Shown here piece after piece: positions 1-11,857 of a DNA stretch of 64,000 bases. The position numbers and the translations under genes were made by a program. The DNA comes from Cunninghamia lanceolata (Eukaryota > Streptophyta > Pinopsida > Cupressales > Cupressaceae): contig BSBN01000829.1 in assembly GCA_027924645.1 (NCBI GenBank), forward strand, positions 7,564,001-7,628,000, read 5' to 3'. Each line of letters starts with the position of its first letter. The stretch's first letter is position 1. Under the pieces are notes generated by a model. That model had not been told where the DNA came from and ran no database searches. It saw only the letters and a list, made by a program, of their open reading frames with translations.

Positions 1-1358
1 CATACAAGGAATATGAAGGATTTGATGTCCAGACTATTGTCCAACCCCTAAGGCTTCTCCAACACCTTAAGACAGATCAACAAACACCTTCTATGCAGTT
101 GGTTTGATCTCCAACTTCCCAAAACTCTTCAACCTATACCTTGACTAGTAAGGCTACTAGCCCTCCAAACTAGGTTTTCTCAACAAAACTTGACAAAATC
201 CCAAAGGTCTAGGCAAACAAATGATGGAATTGAACACCTTTCAGGGGACCCTAACAAACCTCCAAATCTCCTGCTCCAACTCTACTCCAGCAATCCAGAA
301 CGCCTACTAGGTCTCTAGGCCTAATTGGTCAATTTAGGCTAGGTTACAAAGCAAGTGCTCAAAATTGGGTGCATAGGTCAGGGGCAGGAATTTGGAATGC
401 TTCTACCATGTCCCTACAACACAAATCCATCATTTATTTGCTCACCCTAATAGGATTCTATCATCTACAACCTCAAATAGCATGAAATTGGCCAAATACA
501 ATGAAATACTTGACCTAGGGCATCACCTTAAAAATAGAAGACTACATTTTCCGACAAAAATCTTTTGGAATCTTATAATACATACCCCTATCCTGCATTT
601 CACCAGTTTTTGCAAATTTTCAATGGTGGGAATGCATTCTAGGGCCGGATTTCTATGGCTGCCCTAGAAAACAGGGTTTCTGGACCTGTTTTGAAAGAAA
701 AATCTATAACTTTTGATCCTGACCACTTCAGGACCTCAAACAAGTTGCATTGGAACCCTGACTCCAAGAGCTTTCAGAAAAATATCATTTACACACGTGA
801 AAAGTCCGTACAGTCCATACATAGCAAGAAAAATAGAGAAAAATAGTCAGTTTTTTTGATTTTTGTGCCCAAATTCCGTACAAAAACTTTCTCCTCCATA
901 CTGGAGTCAGATATCCACCATATTAACCCATCCAAGTTGGTTTCCAACTTCTACAACAGCATTTAACTACCCAAAGTGGTTTTTGAACCGACCCAACACA
1001 TAACACCTTTGACAACTATGGTGTTTTGCATTAACACAAGGAGGTTGATTTGTTTGGCTTGTCCAATGGAGTCCAAATGATCAACAAACTCCTTCCAACA
1101 TACTAAAACATTAAAAGAACCAAAAAAAACTCGAAAACCAATCCTTAGACCTTCTAGGCCTAATTGGCACAACAAGGATCCAAGTGGACTAAGCATGATT
1201 GAGGTTTATAGGGTCACCTCAATCATCTTGACCACACAAAAGGGACCATACAAACATGGCTAAAGCGTTATTACCACACATACAATAAAAACAAAATATA
1301 GCTTATCAAAATGCATAAAAAATGCTTGAGGTGTCAGACTGCTCCTAGGTGCCCTACA
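1..1358. mobile_element. Right end of an unidentified LTR element
   Basis: No protein domain is recognisable in any frame; the short open frames here look random. The reason to call an element is the junction at 1358. To its right, the minus strand reads a copia integrase tail that stops abruptly, and to its left the sequence ends in CTACA, so the minus strand starts TGTAGGG, a plausible LTR start. The phrase CTAGGCCTAATTGG occurs twice (about 316 and 1156), hinting at old internal duplication. The left end lies outside the window, so neither target duplication nor partner LTR can be seen. Confidence 0.4.
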
Positions 1359-2236
1359 CCACTTTTGATATAACATTTTGCTTCCAAAAACTTTAAAATA
1401 TTTAGTAGTGGGATCCTTCCATACCATAGTTCATACAAGGTCTTTGTGTTATTTTCTCACTTGTACTCTATGCTGTATGTAGATAATAGTATGAATTGCT
1501 TCTCTCCAGTAGACTTCTGATAGGTTTTCTTCTGTTATCATTGTCCTTGTAGCTTCATGAAGAGTCATGTTCTTCCTTTCAACCACTCCATTTTGCTGAG
1601 GAGTTATAGGAGCAGTTAGATGCCTCTTTATCCCATGATTTTTAGAAAACATGTTAAAATCATTAGAAGTAAACTCCCCACCTCTATCAAACCTCAAACA
1701 TTTGATTTTCATATTTAATTCATTCTCAACCATTGCTTTAAAATCTTTAAACTTATCTAGGGCTTCTGATTTTTCCTTAAGAAAGGTGACCCAAGTCATT
1801 CTAGAGCAATCATTATTAAATAACATGAAATACCTATCACCTTGAAAACTCCTTACTCTGGTAGGACCACACAGGTCTATATGCACAAACTCCAATAGTC
1901 TAGTAGATGACTGATCCTTGCTTTTGAAGCTTCTTCTTGTTTGCTTTCCAAACTGACATTCTTTATAGACAATAGTAATGGGCTTTCTTATCCTAGGTAG
2001 ATCTATCACAACTTGGACTAAACTTATCCTTACTAAGATATCAAAATTGATGTGACATAATCTCCTATACTATATCCAACTCTCACTGATCTAATTTATA
2101 AGATAATAACTGACACCACCTTTGAGATGATAAACATTTCCACCTATCTTCTTTCCAGCAACAATTACTATTCTGGAGTTTTTTTGATCTCACATCCATC
2201 ATTCTAAAACATAAGATTGTAACCCTTTCTACACAT
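1359..2236 (-). pseudogene. Copia-1 integrase (partial, broken)
   Basis: Integrase inserts the element cDNA into host DNA. The open stretch 1449-2009 carries the catalytic core: a first Asp in HIDLCGPT, a second in CLRFDRGGEF and the Glu in QQNGVVERKN, so the D, D and E positions are all visible. The upstream zinc-binding region ends in YKECQFGKQ, with one expected Cys now Tyr. After a stop at 1449 the frame continues as family-typical PTTKYFKVFGSK up to about 1370, then ends at the insertion junction. It is out of frame with the gag-protease part upstream, which shows a frameshift near 2010-2236. It cannot make a working enzyme. Confidence 0.85.
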
Positions 2237-3496
2237 CTATCCAACAATCAAGAGATTATGCTTTAAACTTTTGACATAAAGAACATCATCAATGTTATGC
2301 TTTCCATCAAAACTGATTGAAGCTTTCCCACAAATCTTAGTAGCTTCATCACCACCAAACCTAAGTAATCCTCCATCAAAATTTTTAAGTTTAATAAACT
2401 TACTCTTATCACCTATCATATGATTTGAGAATCCATTGTCAATAACCTAGTCATCCTTTTCACTCCTAGCATGAAAAGAAGATATTACAGTGCCTTTAGA
2501 GTTAGCACATGCTTCCAAATTCTTTTCCTTCACATAGCTTCTAGAGTTAGTAGAACCAGTTTCATCTCTTATGGCAATAAATAGGCATTCATCATCATTA
2601 TCATCCTCAAAATTAGATTCATCATTGAAAATACTTGCATAGTAATTTTTCTTGAACATTATTCCTCTGTTTTCCTTATTGTTAATTCTTAGAGCTCTAT
2701 CTAGACACCTTGAAGCATAATGACCTATTTTTCCACAACTAAAACATTTAAAAGGCAACTTACCATTGAACTTACTGGTACCCTTTTTCATTCTTCTCAC
2801 AAAGTTAGCTTCCACTTCAACAAAGTCTTTCAGATCTAATTCAACAATCTTCTCTATTTTAGGAGCTTTAAAAGTAGTCTCATCTTTTGTAGTTCCACTA
2901 CCATTGCCAAACTCTCTTATTTCAAAAGAAGTTAGAGTGTCAAGCAACTAATCTTTGGTAAACTGATTCAAATCTTGTAATTCTTCAATAGTAGAAATCT
3001 TATGACTATAAGTTTTAGGAAGATTTCTAAGTACCTTCAATATCACTTCTTGATCATATATATTCCCACCAAGTCCTTTGATTCCATTGACAACTTCATC
3101 TACCTTCGGCAAGTAGCTTGTAATGTTTTCATCTTTAGACATTCACATGGTCTCATAAGTGAGCTTCAAATTCTGCATTTTAGCCCTTTTAATCTTCTCA
3201 TATCCTTCATAAACACTTTCCAACCTTTTCTAAATCTCATTAGTAGTTTTCATATTTACAAATTTCACCAACTCAGAGTTAGTAAGACCACTTAAGAGAG
3301 CATGTTTTGCCTTACCATATATTTCAGTAGCTTTGACTTCATCTTCAGTATTTATACCATTCTCAGGTACAGTGTAATTAGACTTGACATATTTTTAGAC
3401 TTCATAACCAAGAGAAACTAGATAGGATTGCATCCTTACCTTCTAGAGTACATAGTCTGATCCATCAAACAATGAAATATCTTTCTTGTACGACAT
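2237..3496 (-). pseudogene. Copia-1 gag and protease region (broken)
   Basis: Gag builds the virus-like particle and the aspartic protease cuts the polyprotein. The ATG at 3496 was chosen because MSYKKDISLFDGS is the usual start of this gag family and it lies about 45 bases inside the primer binding site. One frame runs from 3496 to 2237 with in-frame stops. The zinc knuckle CFSCGKIGHYASRC lies near 2690-2740, followed by an acidic linker. The protease block around 2380-2450 reads DNGFSNHM, with Asn where Ser is normal after the catalytic Asp, then a long LRFGG and DDVLYVK segment typical of copia protease-integrase linkers. Several stops sit where the family has Trp. Confidence 0.85.
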
Positions 3497-3540
3497 CCTA
3501 GATCTACCTCAAGATGTTAATCTTTGTTCAAAGGAACTTG

Positions 3541-3552
3541 TCTCTGATACGA
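3541..3552 (-). other. Copia-1 primer binding site
   Basis: On the minus strand this reads TCGTATCAGAGA, a one- or two-base variant of the site complementary to the 3' end of initiator tRNA-Met that starts TGGTATCAGAG. It lies two bases inside the LTR edge, as expected. Confidence 0.7.
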
Positions 3553-3554
3553 AT

Positions 3555-4560
3555 TGTTGAAGGCACAAGACAAATGAGAGGGGGGGCGAATTAGTTGTAT
3601 AAAAAATTTCAAATCCTCATAAACATAATCACATCCACATAAGTTCACTTAAAACCTTAATATGTTATGAAGATTAAACATGTAAAGTAGATAACAGAAA
3701 CTTAAACTTATAAACACCATGCACAAGAGAATGCCATATTTTTACGTGGAAAACCCTAAAAGGGGAAAACCACGGTGAGGATTAGATCACAATATAAAGT
3801 AGTAACAATATCAATTTACAAGAGGCTCACTACCAAAGGGCTCACTGCCAAGGACTCATTGCCCAGAAGAAGGAGAAAGAAGAAGAGGCTCACTACTAAG
3901 AGTGAACTAATATAATTGCATCTGACACATGCATGGGTTTAGTTCTAATGAAGCACAACAAACATCACCTTCACATCTACACCAAAAGATAGTAGACACC
4001 TTCTGCTCACTGCATCTAGTCACCTAACACATGAAAGCTCTCACTACCTTTTATCACACTCACATCACAAAATCCATCTCATCCACGCACACAAAATTTA
4101 TAAATCCTTGACACTTATTTATACCATCATTACCCTTGAAGCAATCTTCAAGGTCAAAAACACAATCGTCAATCCTTGAAACAATCTCCAAGGTTGGAAA
4201 ACACACAATGTTTGAATTAGGTTTGGACCTAAACATCCCATGGCAAAAAGGAATGAAGGAAAATGACTTTACACCTTAGATCAAACCTAAATCCATTCAA
4301 GCACACTAGACACCACTCACATAATCACCAAATCAATTCCATAATTAGCGCAAACATCCAAGGTCGACTAAATAGGTGTAAACATAATGAATTCTCGATC
4401 ACACACTTCCATGAACCTAACCATAACTTACAGACCACCCACAAGGCTTTAAAACAATTTGGAAACATCCACGAACAAGTTGAAGTCACCTTGAGAACCA
4501 ACTAATTCAATCACAACAAATTTCACTTGAAGACAGGTCACAGATTACACACAAACAACA
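3555..4560 (-). repeat. Copia-1 5' LTR
   Basis: The inner edge TGTTGAAGG is fixed by the adjacent primer binding site. The outer edge is set at CAACA (4560), giving matching TGTTG/CAACA ends and about 1.0 kb; this outer edge is inferred because the partner LTR is not in the window. Inside, GGCTCACTGCC-like phrases are repeated (3825-3910), as in the copia-3 LTR. The small open frame at 4263-4505 lies within it and has no recognisable protein. Confidence 0.55.
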
Positions 4561-4746
4561 TTATCGAACTCTGCTACACAAGAAACTTACTTTCTAGAGC
4601 ACCAAATCACAAATTCTTTGGATTGAAGATGGATAAGGACCTTATAAATACACATCCAAAAATGTAGCACCTAAAACCTTTCTATGGAGGAATGCAAAGT
4701 AAAATACTTTCTCCTAGACACACTGCGAACATCATTAAGCACTGTT
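4561..4746. other. Unassigned flank of copia-2
   Basis: No gene or motif seen. It faintly resembles the opposite flank (38815-38990): both contain GAGCACCAAAT followed 80-90 bases later by GGAATGCA. Confidence 0.3.
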
Positions 4747-4919
4747 TGTTGAAAGGAAGCAAGGTATGTGGAAACACTTCCTACACTAATCTACTGAGGA
4801 AAGATTTATGCAAACTTTAAATTTTACAGTTACAGGTTATTAGATGCACATTAACAAAAAGGTAATAACAACATCAAAATGCTAAACTCACAACACAAGA
4901 TATACATGGGGAAAAGCCT
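4747..4919 (-). repeat. Copia-2 left (3') LTR, piece 1
   Basis: Aligns to about 37777-37938, sharing long runs such as GGAAACACTTCCTACAC. The edge at 4919 is the AGCCT target site of the giant gypsy. Confidence 0.8.
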
Positions 4920-6042
4920 TGTTAGGTCTCAAAAATGCAGATTGCTAATCCTAAAAGGATGCCAGGCTCTATGTTTAGATTCACAACATTTTTGAACTAA
5001 AGCAATGGAATCAACCTTTAGGGTTTGATGACTCCCTGCACATTAGGTCCTACTAAACCTAAGTGAGTGAACCTTGAAAATTAAAGCAGATTGAATGTAA
5101 ATATTTTGACTAAATAAATGGATCTACCTATAGCGGCAAATGGTATAGAATGGATAAAAGGCTTGCTAACTAATTCTATATCTAATATCTAATGAATGGT
5201 TGGTATAAATTGTATAAGCAATATCAAGGTGAATTTTATGACTGTGCTTAACTAATAAAGGGGTTTTAAATGATGAGTTGAAATAGGACGAGTGCCTTGT
5301 TGGATAAACAGGGTCAAATGGAAGACTAAGACTAGTGGCTTATAGTGGGTAGTAACTCTAACTGTTTGGCACAATATTTTATTTTATAACTTGTATAAAT
5401 GTGCAAGGAAATGACTGACGGACTCTTCTTAATAATCTAACTAATACAATAATATTTGTTGTTATTCACCAGAAGGAATTTTAATCCATTATTGAAGGAA
5501 CCAATTGAATGAATTATGCAAGAACAACAGATAGTATCCACTTGGGGATAGAATGGCAATCCTAATTATATGATTCTTCTTAGTAATCTAAACTAACAGT
5601 TCCAGGTTACTGTGACTGATGAAAAGGATTTTAATTCCTCTAATGGAAACCAATTAATCCAATCACACAAATATAGCAAATGTGCATTGACAAACTAACT
5701 ATATACTTGATATATTAATTTGAATAACAAGGAAATATTGAACTAGAGACAACCATATCACTGAATAATTTTAACAAACAATTGATGCCAGAATAAACCA
5801 AAAAATTAGAGAACTTCAATTTACTTCATCCATATAATGCTTGCAACATGGTCTTTTAAAATAATGTAAACTTCATGTATTATATTCTACTACTGATGAT
5901 AATTCAACATTATATGTTCAACTTATATAGGAATACTAATGAAGAGACATAACTCTTCAAAAACCCTTTTGGGAATCAACATGATTAACATAACAACAAA
6001 TAAAAATAACAATGCTTAAGCTCTATTCAACCACAAGTATAG

Positions 6043-9000
6043 CTAAGCAATGTGATCCAAGTACTCCTGGCTGCAGTGGGTATCAGTGAATTCAATAGCG
6101 TTCCTTATGATCACATCCATTGTTACCATCTTCTCTAGGTGCTTACAAGCTTCTCCAGATGTAGAATCGTTGTCCTTGAGAGCTCCTAAGGCTTCATGTA
6201 ATAGAACTTGACAGTCTTTACTCCATTCCTCTTTGTTCTTCAATTCTTTATCATCCTTGAACAATGTGGGCACTCCTACTTTTGAGGCTTTGACACATTC
6301 TTTCGCATCATTCTTAAGTTGATCATAATACTTCTAATGCTGCTCAATCAAATATTTTACATTGGAGGTATCTGTATCTATTGCTGTTATAGATGGTAGT
6401 GGATAAGCTATATATACCAGATAAGCTAGATCTGGCTCTTGATATAGAACAGGATCTGGAACTAGGTCACTTGGGTCTATAGGTTCTGTTATAGGTGTTG
6501 GATCTCATGCTGTTGGTGGAACCGTGCTAAGGGAAGTGGAGGGATATCACTTTGGAACTGCTACTACTACTGGTGCTACAGCTGCTATTGGATTAGATAC
6601 TATATACGATGTTGTTGCTGCTGGTGCTACCCATGCTTCTCTTTCGACAGGTGCATGAATTTCTAGACCAATAGCTTGATCAAGCACTAGATCAATGGGC
6701 TTTGCCTTTAATATATAGGCTACCTCAGCTGTTGGTTGTGATGCTACTAGTGATGGATCTATAGATGCGGACTGGGTATCGATCAGGAACTGAAACTACT
6801 AGTTCTGCCTCTATCCCTATCTCTACTACTAGATATGCTGGCTATGGGTCTAGATCTCAAAAGTGAGAACTTGGATCACCAGAAGGTGGCTGTGGGTATG
6901 GGTCTCGCTATGGGACTAGTTCAACGACTGGATCAACCAAATCAAATGCAAGATATGAAACTAGTGAAACAACTGGATCAACATCTAGCTCTATTACTGT
7001 CTCTGCTTCTGGATCACGATCACTATCTGGAATAGAATCATGATCTTGAACTGCTCCTGGTGGTGTTTGACTATCAATTACATAGAGATTATGGGAGCTA
7101 TCAATTTGCTTTTCTATCTCCCACCCACCTCCACTATGACGGGAAGGGATGCTGGGCAAGATGCTAGTTTTGATGGTGGTGGATAAGCTGGATCGACTGA
7201 CTCTTTATCAGCAGCTAAATCGACTGGATCAAATGTATCTACCTCTACGTCTGTCTCTACATAGATGTTCCTACTACCAAAGCTTCTCCTGCACCTGCTC
7301 AAGGATGATCTAGGATAGGCATTGATGCCTATGGGTGGGGTGCTTCCTCCTTTGCTCCTGCTCCTTGTGCTGTTATCTCTATCTCTACCAGTGGTTATAC
7401 TAGGCACTCCTTCTTTTGAGGCTTCGACACATTCTTTCACATCATTCATAAGTTGATCATAATACTTCTGATGCTGCTCAATCAAATATTTTACATTGGA
7501 GGTATCTATATCCTTACTCTGTGTCTCATTGATTTTCTCCGACAGCCTTTTGTCAAGCCTCTCATGCTCGTGGATCATTTTATAGTTTTGAGAATAAATA
7601 TCCCAAAATTGGTTCAACCAATGCATCATTTTGGTATGCCTGTTCTGGAGCACCATTGCAAGTGTATCTATCTGGACTTGAGCAATCTGGTCAATAGATG
7701 GTGATTAGGTGCTTTGTGAGCTTTCTCCTAGAGTTAATGTTTTCAATGACCCTTTAAAGGTGCTCTTAATAGTATTTTTCAAATAATCATTTTATTTTGT
7801 TAATCTCTCACAGCTCATTTTATATGCATCTTGTTCTTTGATTAACATCTGAGCGTGTGCGTTATTCAACTTTGCAAGATTAATACCAATGTTTGCAGTG
7901 ATCAAGGGGTCAGTCTCCCTTGCCTACAAAGTCATGACATGGCCAAAAGTCTTCTCAGTGTCTATAATGGTTGTCTTCTTATGGGGAGGATACAGGGCCC
8001 ATATCATTAATGAATTTTCATCGTTGTTATATTTGGTACCCATATACACTTCTGTGACACCTTCTGGAGTGAGCTTGTACTTGTCATCTGTGTTATGCAG
8101 AAAACTATCAAATACTAAAGTAGAATTCAAATCAAGACTAGGAAAGATCATCACCTCTACCTCTTTGAGCAGTTGTCTACCCTTACTAGGAGTCATATCT
8201 TGCAATTCATTATCCACTGTTATTTTCAACATATCAAGTAATTGTCTTTCCTTGTTGGCTGAGATATCATCAACTGATTCCCTGATTTATTTCCCCTTGT
8301 ATTTATATAAAAATGATTTAAATTCTTTAGAATGAATAAATTTATCATCTGAAATAAAAGAATCGTATGCTACTTGTCTTGGATCTTCATCAGTAGACCC
8401 CTCCTCATCATGTGCTATACCAGGAGACTGATAGCATTGCATTCTTCTTTTAGATATCATAGTTTCTTGTTGATGTGGTTCTTTTTCCTCTGTAGGTCCT
8501 TCATCACCAGAGGATAACAACTCAATCTCTGCAAGCTATTTCCTCTTCTCATCTAGGTCCCTGTTATATTTCTCAACCACCAATTCAACTTTAGTCTCTT
8601 CCAAATTCCTGATGATATCATCATGTGGATATGGGACATGTGTGTATCCATTGAGGTTCTATTTTCTCCAAGCAAGGTCAATGAAACCCTCAAGATCAAA
8701 GCTTTTTCTTGCCTTAGCACATCTCATATTGTAATGCATCAGTTTATCCATAATGAGATCATAACCCTACTTGGATACCATAGTAAAATCTCTAAAGCAC
8801 AGGGTACTAGGCATTAAAGATTGTTTGTCATGGGAGCTCAAATGCATCAAATTAGAACAATTCATTGGCCTAAATATTTCTAAGTAGGCAATTCTATTAG
8901 GAATAGTCTTAGGCAAGATAAAAGGAGTGTCCTCAAAACCATAAACTCTGACCATAGTAGCATCCTCAAAATAATACCAGTCTCCCCAGTTGTGAGTAAC

Positions 9001-10127
9001 AGTAGGAGGACCACCAAAATCTTTTGGTCTAAGAAACTTCTTTATTTCATTTGATAATGAATACTCACAGGGATGACTTAAATATCTATATAACACTTTC
9101 ACACAGTATTCTTCAAACTGAACATAGTTAGAATGGACATACCTATTGTCCCATATTCTAGTCCACATCTGCACGGGTGATTTTTTCTCCTTCTAGTCTA
9201 CTAGAACAACTTTGAATTCTTTTGGCCATAATCCCACTTGCTGGCCATAATAAAGCACCATGTGTATCAGGAGTGAGTAATGTTCAAAGGAAATTGATAG
9301 GCATTGTTCTTTATTGTAGTCAAACTGGAATCAATTCTATCAAAAATATAGGTAGCATAATCAAACTGCCTGGCATTGTGGCACTGGACATCTATGGCTA
9401 TGACCATAAGAGGAATTGTCATGAAATTAGGCACATCTGATTATTAGACTTGGCCCATAGAGTAGTATGTCTATTGTATGTATGGTTCAAATAATAACAC
9501 ATGAAATGGGGGTCCATCATTCTCATTGAGAAGCACCATTTCTCCCTCTGCCCTGGGCTTGTGAATAGGCAACCTCCATCCATTATATGTAGTATCCATT
9601 CTCCAGTACTCTTTATCCAAATCCTCATAAACTATGGGGACAGTACATAAATCATCCAAGTCAAAAATGTCACAAATGGAATTCTTAGATAAATGTATAA
9701 TATGCTCCCCTTGCAGGTTGCATATGGCCTTGAGGCTTAGATTATACTGCCTAGCTAGAAGTTGGAGGAGTTTTGCATTTAGAAACACATCAGGAACAAC
9801 CAATTTACCCAAATTTAAGTGCCATGGGTTTGACACTGGGAAATTCCTGACTCTTCTATTGTAGTGGAATTTAAACAATTCATAACCCCTAATTGGAGTC
9901 CAAATGTCTCCAAGATATTTACATTTGTCTTCTAGTTTCTCCACTTCTGCTCTAAGTTGTGCAGACCTTCAAGCTTTGGGAGTTGATCCAGGCAATTGGT
10001 CGATCAGGTCCTGGTTTAATTTCCTCTCTTTTGTTTTCTCCTTAGGAGTTTTGTCAATTTTTTGTTTTTTAGGTTTACTGGTATCACCCTATTGTTTTTT
10101 GCCCTTTCCTTTCACCAGAGTCTTCAT
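6043..10127 (-). pseudogene. LTR-embedded long ORF, unknown protein (left copy)
   Basis: I do not recognise this protein. The ATG at 10127 opens a Lys-rich leader with two early stops; from 9944 a clean 157-codon stretch follows. After one frameshift between 9471 and 9174, a single frame continues to the stop at 6043 with in-frame stops near 8767, 8287, 7924 and 7114. The N-terminal half looks globular and is rich in Trp, Tyr and Phe. The C-terminal third is charged and helical, with a likely coiled coil near 7450-7650 (HEHERLDKRLSEKINETQSK). The same frame, start and last residues (CSQEYLDHIA in this copy) recur in the right LTR at 19566-22462, which argues for an ancestral coding sequence. 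It reads in the same direction as gag-pol. Function unknown. Confidence 0.7.
6270..7512 (-). repeat. Extra segment of about 1.1 kb in the left giant LTR, flanked by direct repeats
   Basis: A block of about 110 bases at 6270-6380 recurs at about 7400-7512 (both contain AAGTTGATCATAATACTTCT). The right LTR has one copy (about 19790-19893) and lacks the DNA between. The intervening segment stays in frame with the long ORF and encodes a low-complexity part rich in Asp, Pro, Ser and Arg. Either the left copy gained it, or the right copy lost it by recombination between the repeats. Confidence 0.75.
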
Positions 10128-11461
10128 TACAATTTTGGACAGTAAATTCAGACTATAGGCTATTGCACAGAAGCTTGTGTATATGTACCTATTATTTTGA
10201 GGTGATGATTGAATTCCCTTGTCTTATCCTCCAAGTCTCCACTTGCTTTCTCGCTTAAGATAATTCTTTCGAACTTAATTGAAATAGTTTCAAATGGCAT
10301 CTCAGAGGATTTCTTCATCATCTGCAATTAATTGTTCTAGCATTTCAATTTTCTTGATTGTTGTGAAATGTCACATCATCATAACTTCTCTCATCGGCAT
10401 GATTTTCGTAATGTCAGGGCGATTTTAAGTTCTTCTTATGGCACAAATATTTTCTCATGGATCAATCGTTGTAACCCTTCATTTGTCTCGTCGATGTCAT
10501 ATTACATATATGAGTTTGTATCGGCAAGATATTTTCAAGATCTACCCGATATAGAAGTGGGTATGGTTATCATCGGCCTAACTTGCTTCATCGCTGTGTG
10601 AATAACATTCTTTTCTGATATCTCAAGTGTCTGCGATATGATTATCGGTGAGAGTCTTGTCGATGAACATGGTCATCGTTGTCATCGGGACAAGATATGT
10701 CATCAGGATAACATATTTCAAGTTACCCAATCCTGGTTGTTTCCCTGATATCTTCCTTTACACTCTTCATCAGAGAGACCATCACAACATGTCACTGACA
10801 TCATTGTGAGTATTGTTTCGGACAGACTTGCAAGCTTTGTTCTGACTCATTCACTTTCGCCGATGGTTCTTATCTTCCATACATATTATCATGACTTATG
10901 CTGAAAGAGTTTCATTGGTCGCCAAGACATTAGAATGTCGGAGACTCCATAAATTTTCACTCCAATGTTCATCTCCTGTTGATGACCACTAGTTCCCTCC
11001 ATTACATGGGATGCTCGGTGAGAGTCCTATCAAATTCCTCCATCGGTATGATTTATACTTTCAAGGGGATTTGTGGAGTATTACCTGATAGTGTTGTCTT
11101 ATACCGATTGGCATGACTAGGAATTTTATTTCTGAGGAAGGGTCATCGGTGCTACTTTCTCCATCGGCGGTTCTTGAAATCTTCTCCCTGATTGTTACTT
11201 TCATGGCGATACTCATTTCAGCTTGTTTGTCATATAGAGTATGGATCGGTATGACTAAAATGAGGTCATGCCAATATTAAGGAATTGATATCCTTCATTA
11301 TATTGCTTTTTGCGGGGTGAGACACCCACTTGTGATGAAAGTCATGTGATTTTTATGGGATATACCAATTATTATTATGATTTTGGGCATAATGTTTTCT
11401 GATTTGGTTGGACATGGGTGGGTAGAAATATAAGAAAATTTTAAATTTTCCTATCCCAATA
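10128..11461 (-). promoter_or_regulatory. U3-like part of the left giant LTR with repeated CATCGG/GATCGGT motifs
   Basis: Lies upstream (element sense) of the LTR ORF. ATCGG occurs at least nine times between about 10380 and 11250, often as CATCGG or GATCGGT, and many are kept at the same place in the right LTR (22700-23590). This density of one short CpG-containing word in AT-rich DNA suggests a clustered binding site or an old short-period repeat. A promoter role is inferred from position only; I could not fix a TATA box. Confidence 0.4.
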
Positions 11462-11857
11462 GTGTCTCTGTCTGGGATGTATACCCCTTGTGGGTATAAC
11501 AAGAATTTAGATCTCTTGGTGGAGTAGACCATTTATTTTATTTATTGGGGATGACGGTTTCACAAAATTGTATGAGAATGGGAGATGGAAGTGACAATGA
11601 TGGGGAACGAGGATGATCCTATACTACTGTACATGGAGAAGATTTTATATATATATTTAAGAGATTCATAGGATTGTCCATGTATTGGCAGATCCTAATC
11701 TCTTTTGATTTCCCTAGACTACTATGCATGGAATAAAAGTATTTTGAGAATTATTTAAAGGTTGTCCATGCACTGGCAACACTTAATTCTCTTTGTGCAT
11801 GATTTTGGTATTTTATGAAAAGAAAGGCTTCAGATATTGCCCATGCACAGGTAGTTC
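11462..11857 (-). repeat. Giant gypsy 3' internal spacer with degenerate tandem repeat
   Basis: Sits between the end of integrase and the 3' LTR. Three degraded copies of a unit of about 75-90 bases are visible, marked by TTGTCCATGTATTGGC (about 11674), TTGTCCATGCACTGGC (about 11762) and TTGCCCATGCACAGG (about 11837). No open frame and no clear polypurine tract. Confidence 0.55.

Larger units (their letters stand above)
1359..4560 (-). mobile_element. Copia-1, truncated Ty1/copia element
   Basis: Order on the minus strand is LTR (3555-4560), primer binding site (3541-3552), gag with a CCHC knuckle, protease and integrase. The integrase is cut at 1359 by another insertion, so RT and RNase H are missing from the window. 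The order gag-protease-integrase is Ty1/copia. The frame has several stops and at least one frameshift, so the copy is dead. Confidence 0.85.
4920..11461 (-). repeat. Giant gypsy 3' LTR (left copy)
   Basis: About 6542 bases, aligned end to end with 18446-23796 apart from an extra segment of about 1.1-1.2 kb (see 6270-7512). It contains, in element sense, a non-coding U3-like part (about 10128-11461), a long reading frame (6043-10127) and a non-coding 3' part (4920-6042). The last base pair of the LTR end is altered (AATA instead of AACA). Confidence 0.85.

Noticed and set aside
7453..7704. Plus-strand frames opposite the LTR ORF, conserved at 19728-20087
   Set aside because: Antisense shadows of the conserved minus-strand frame.
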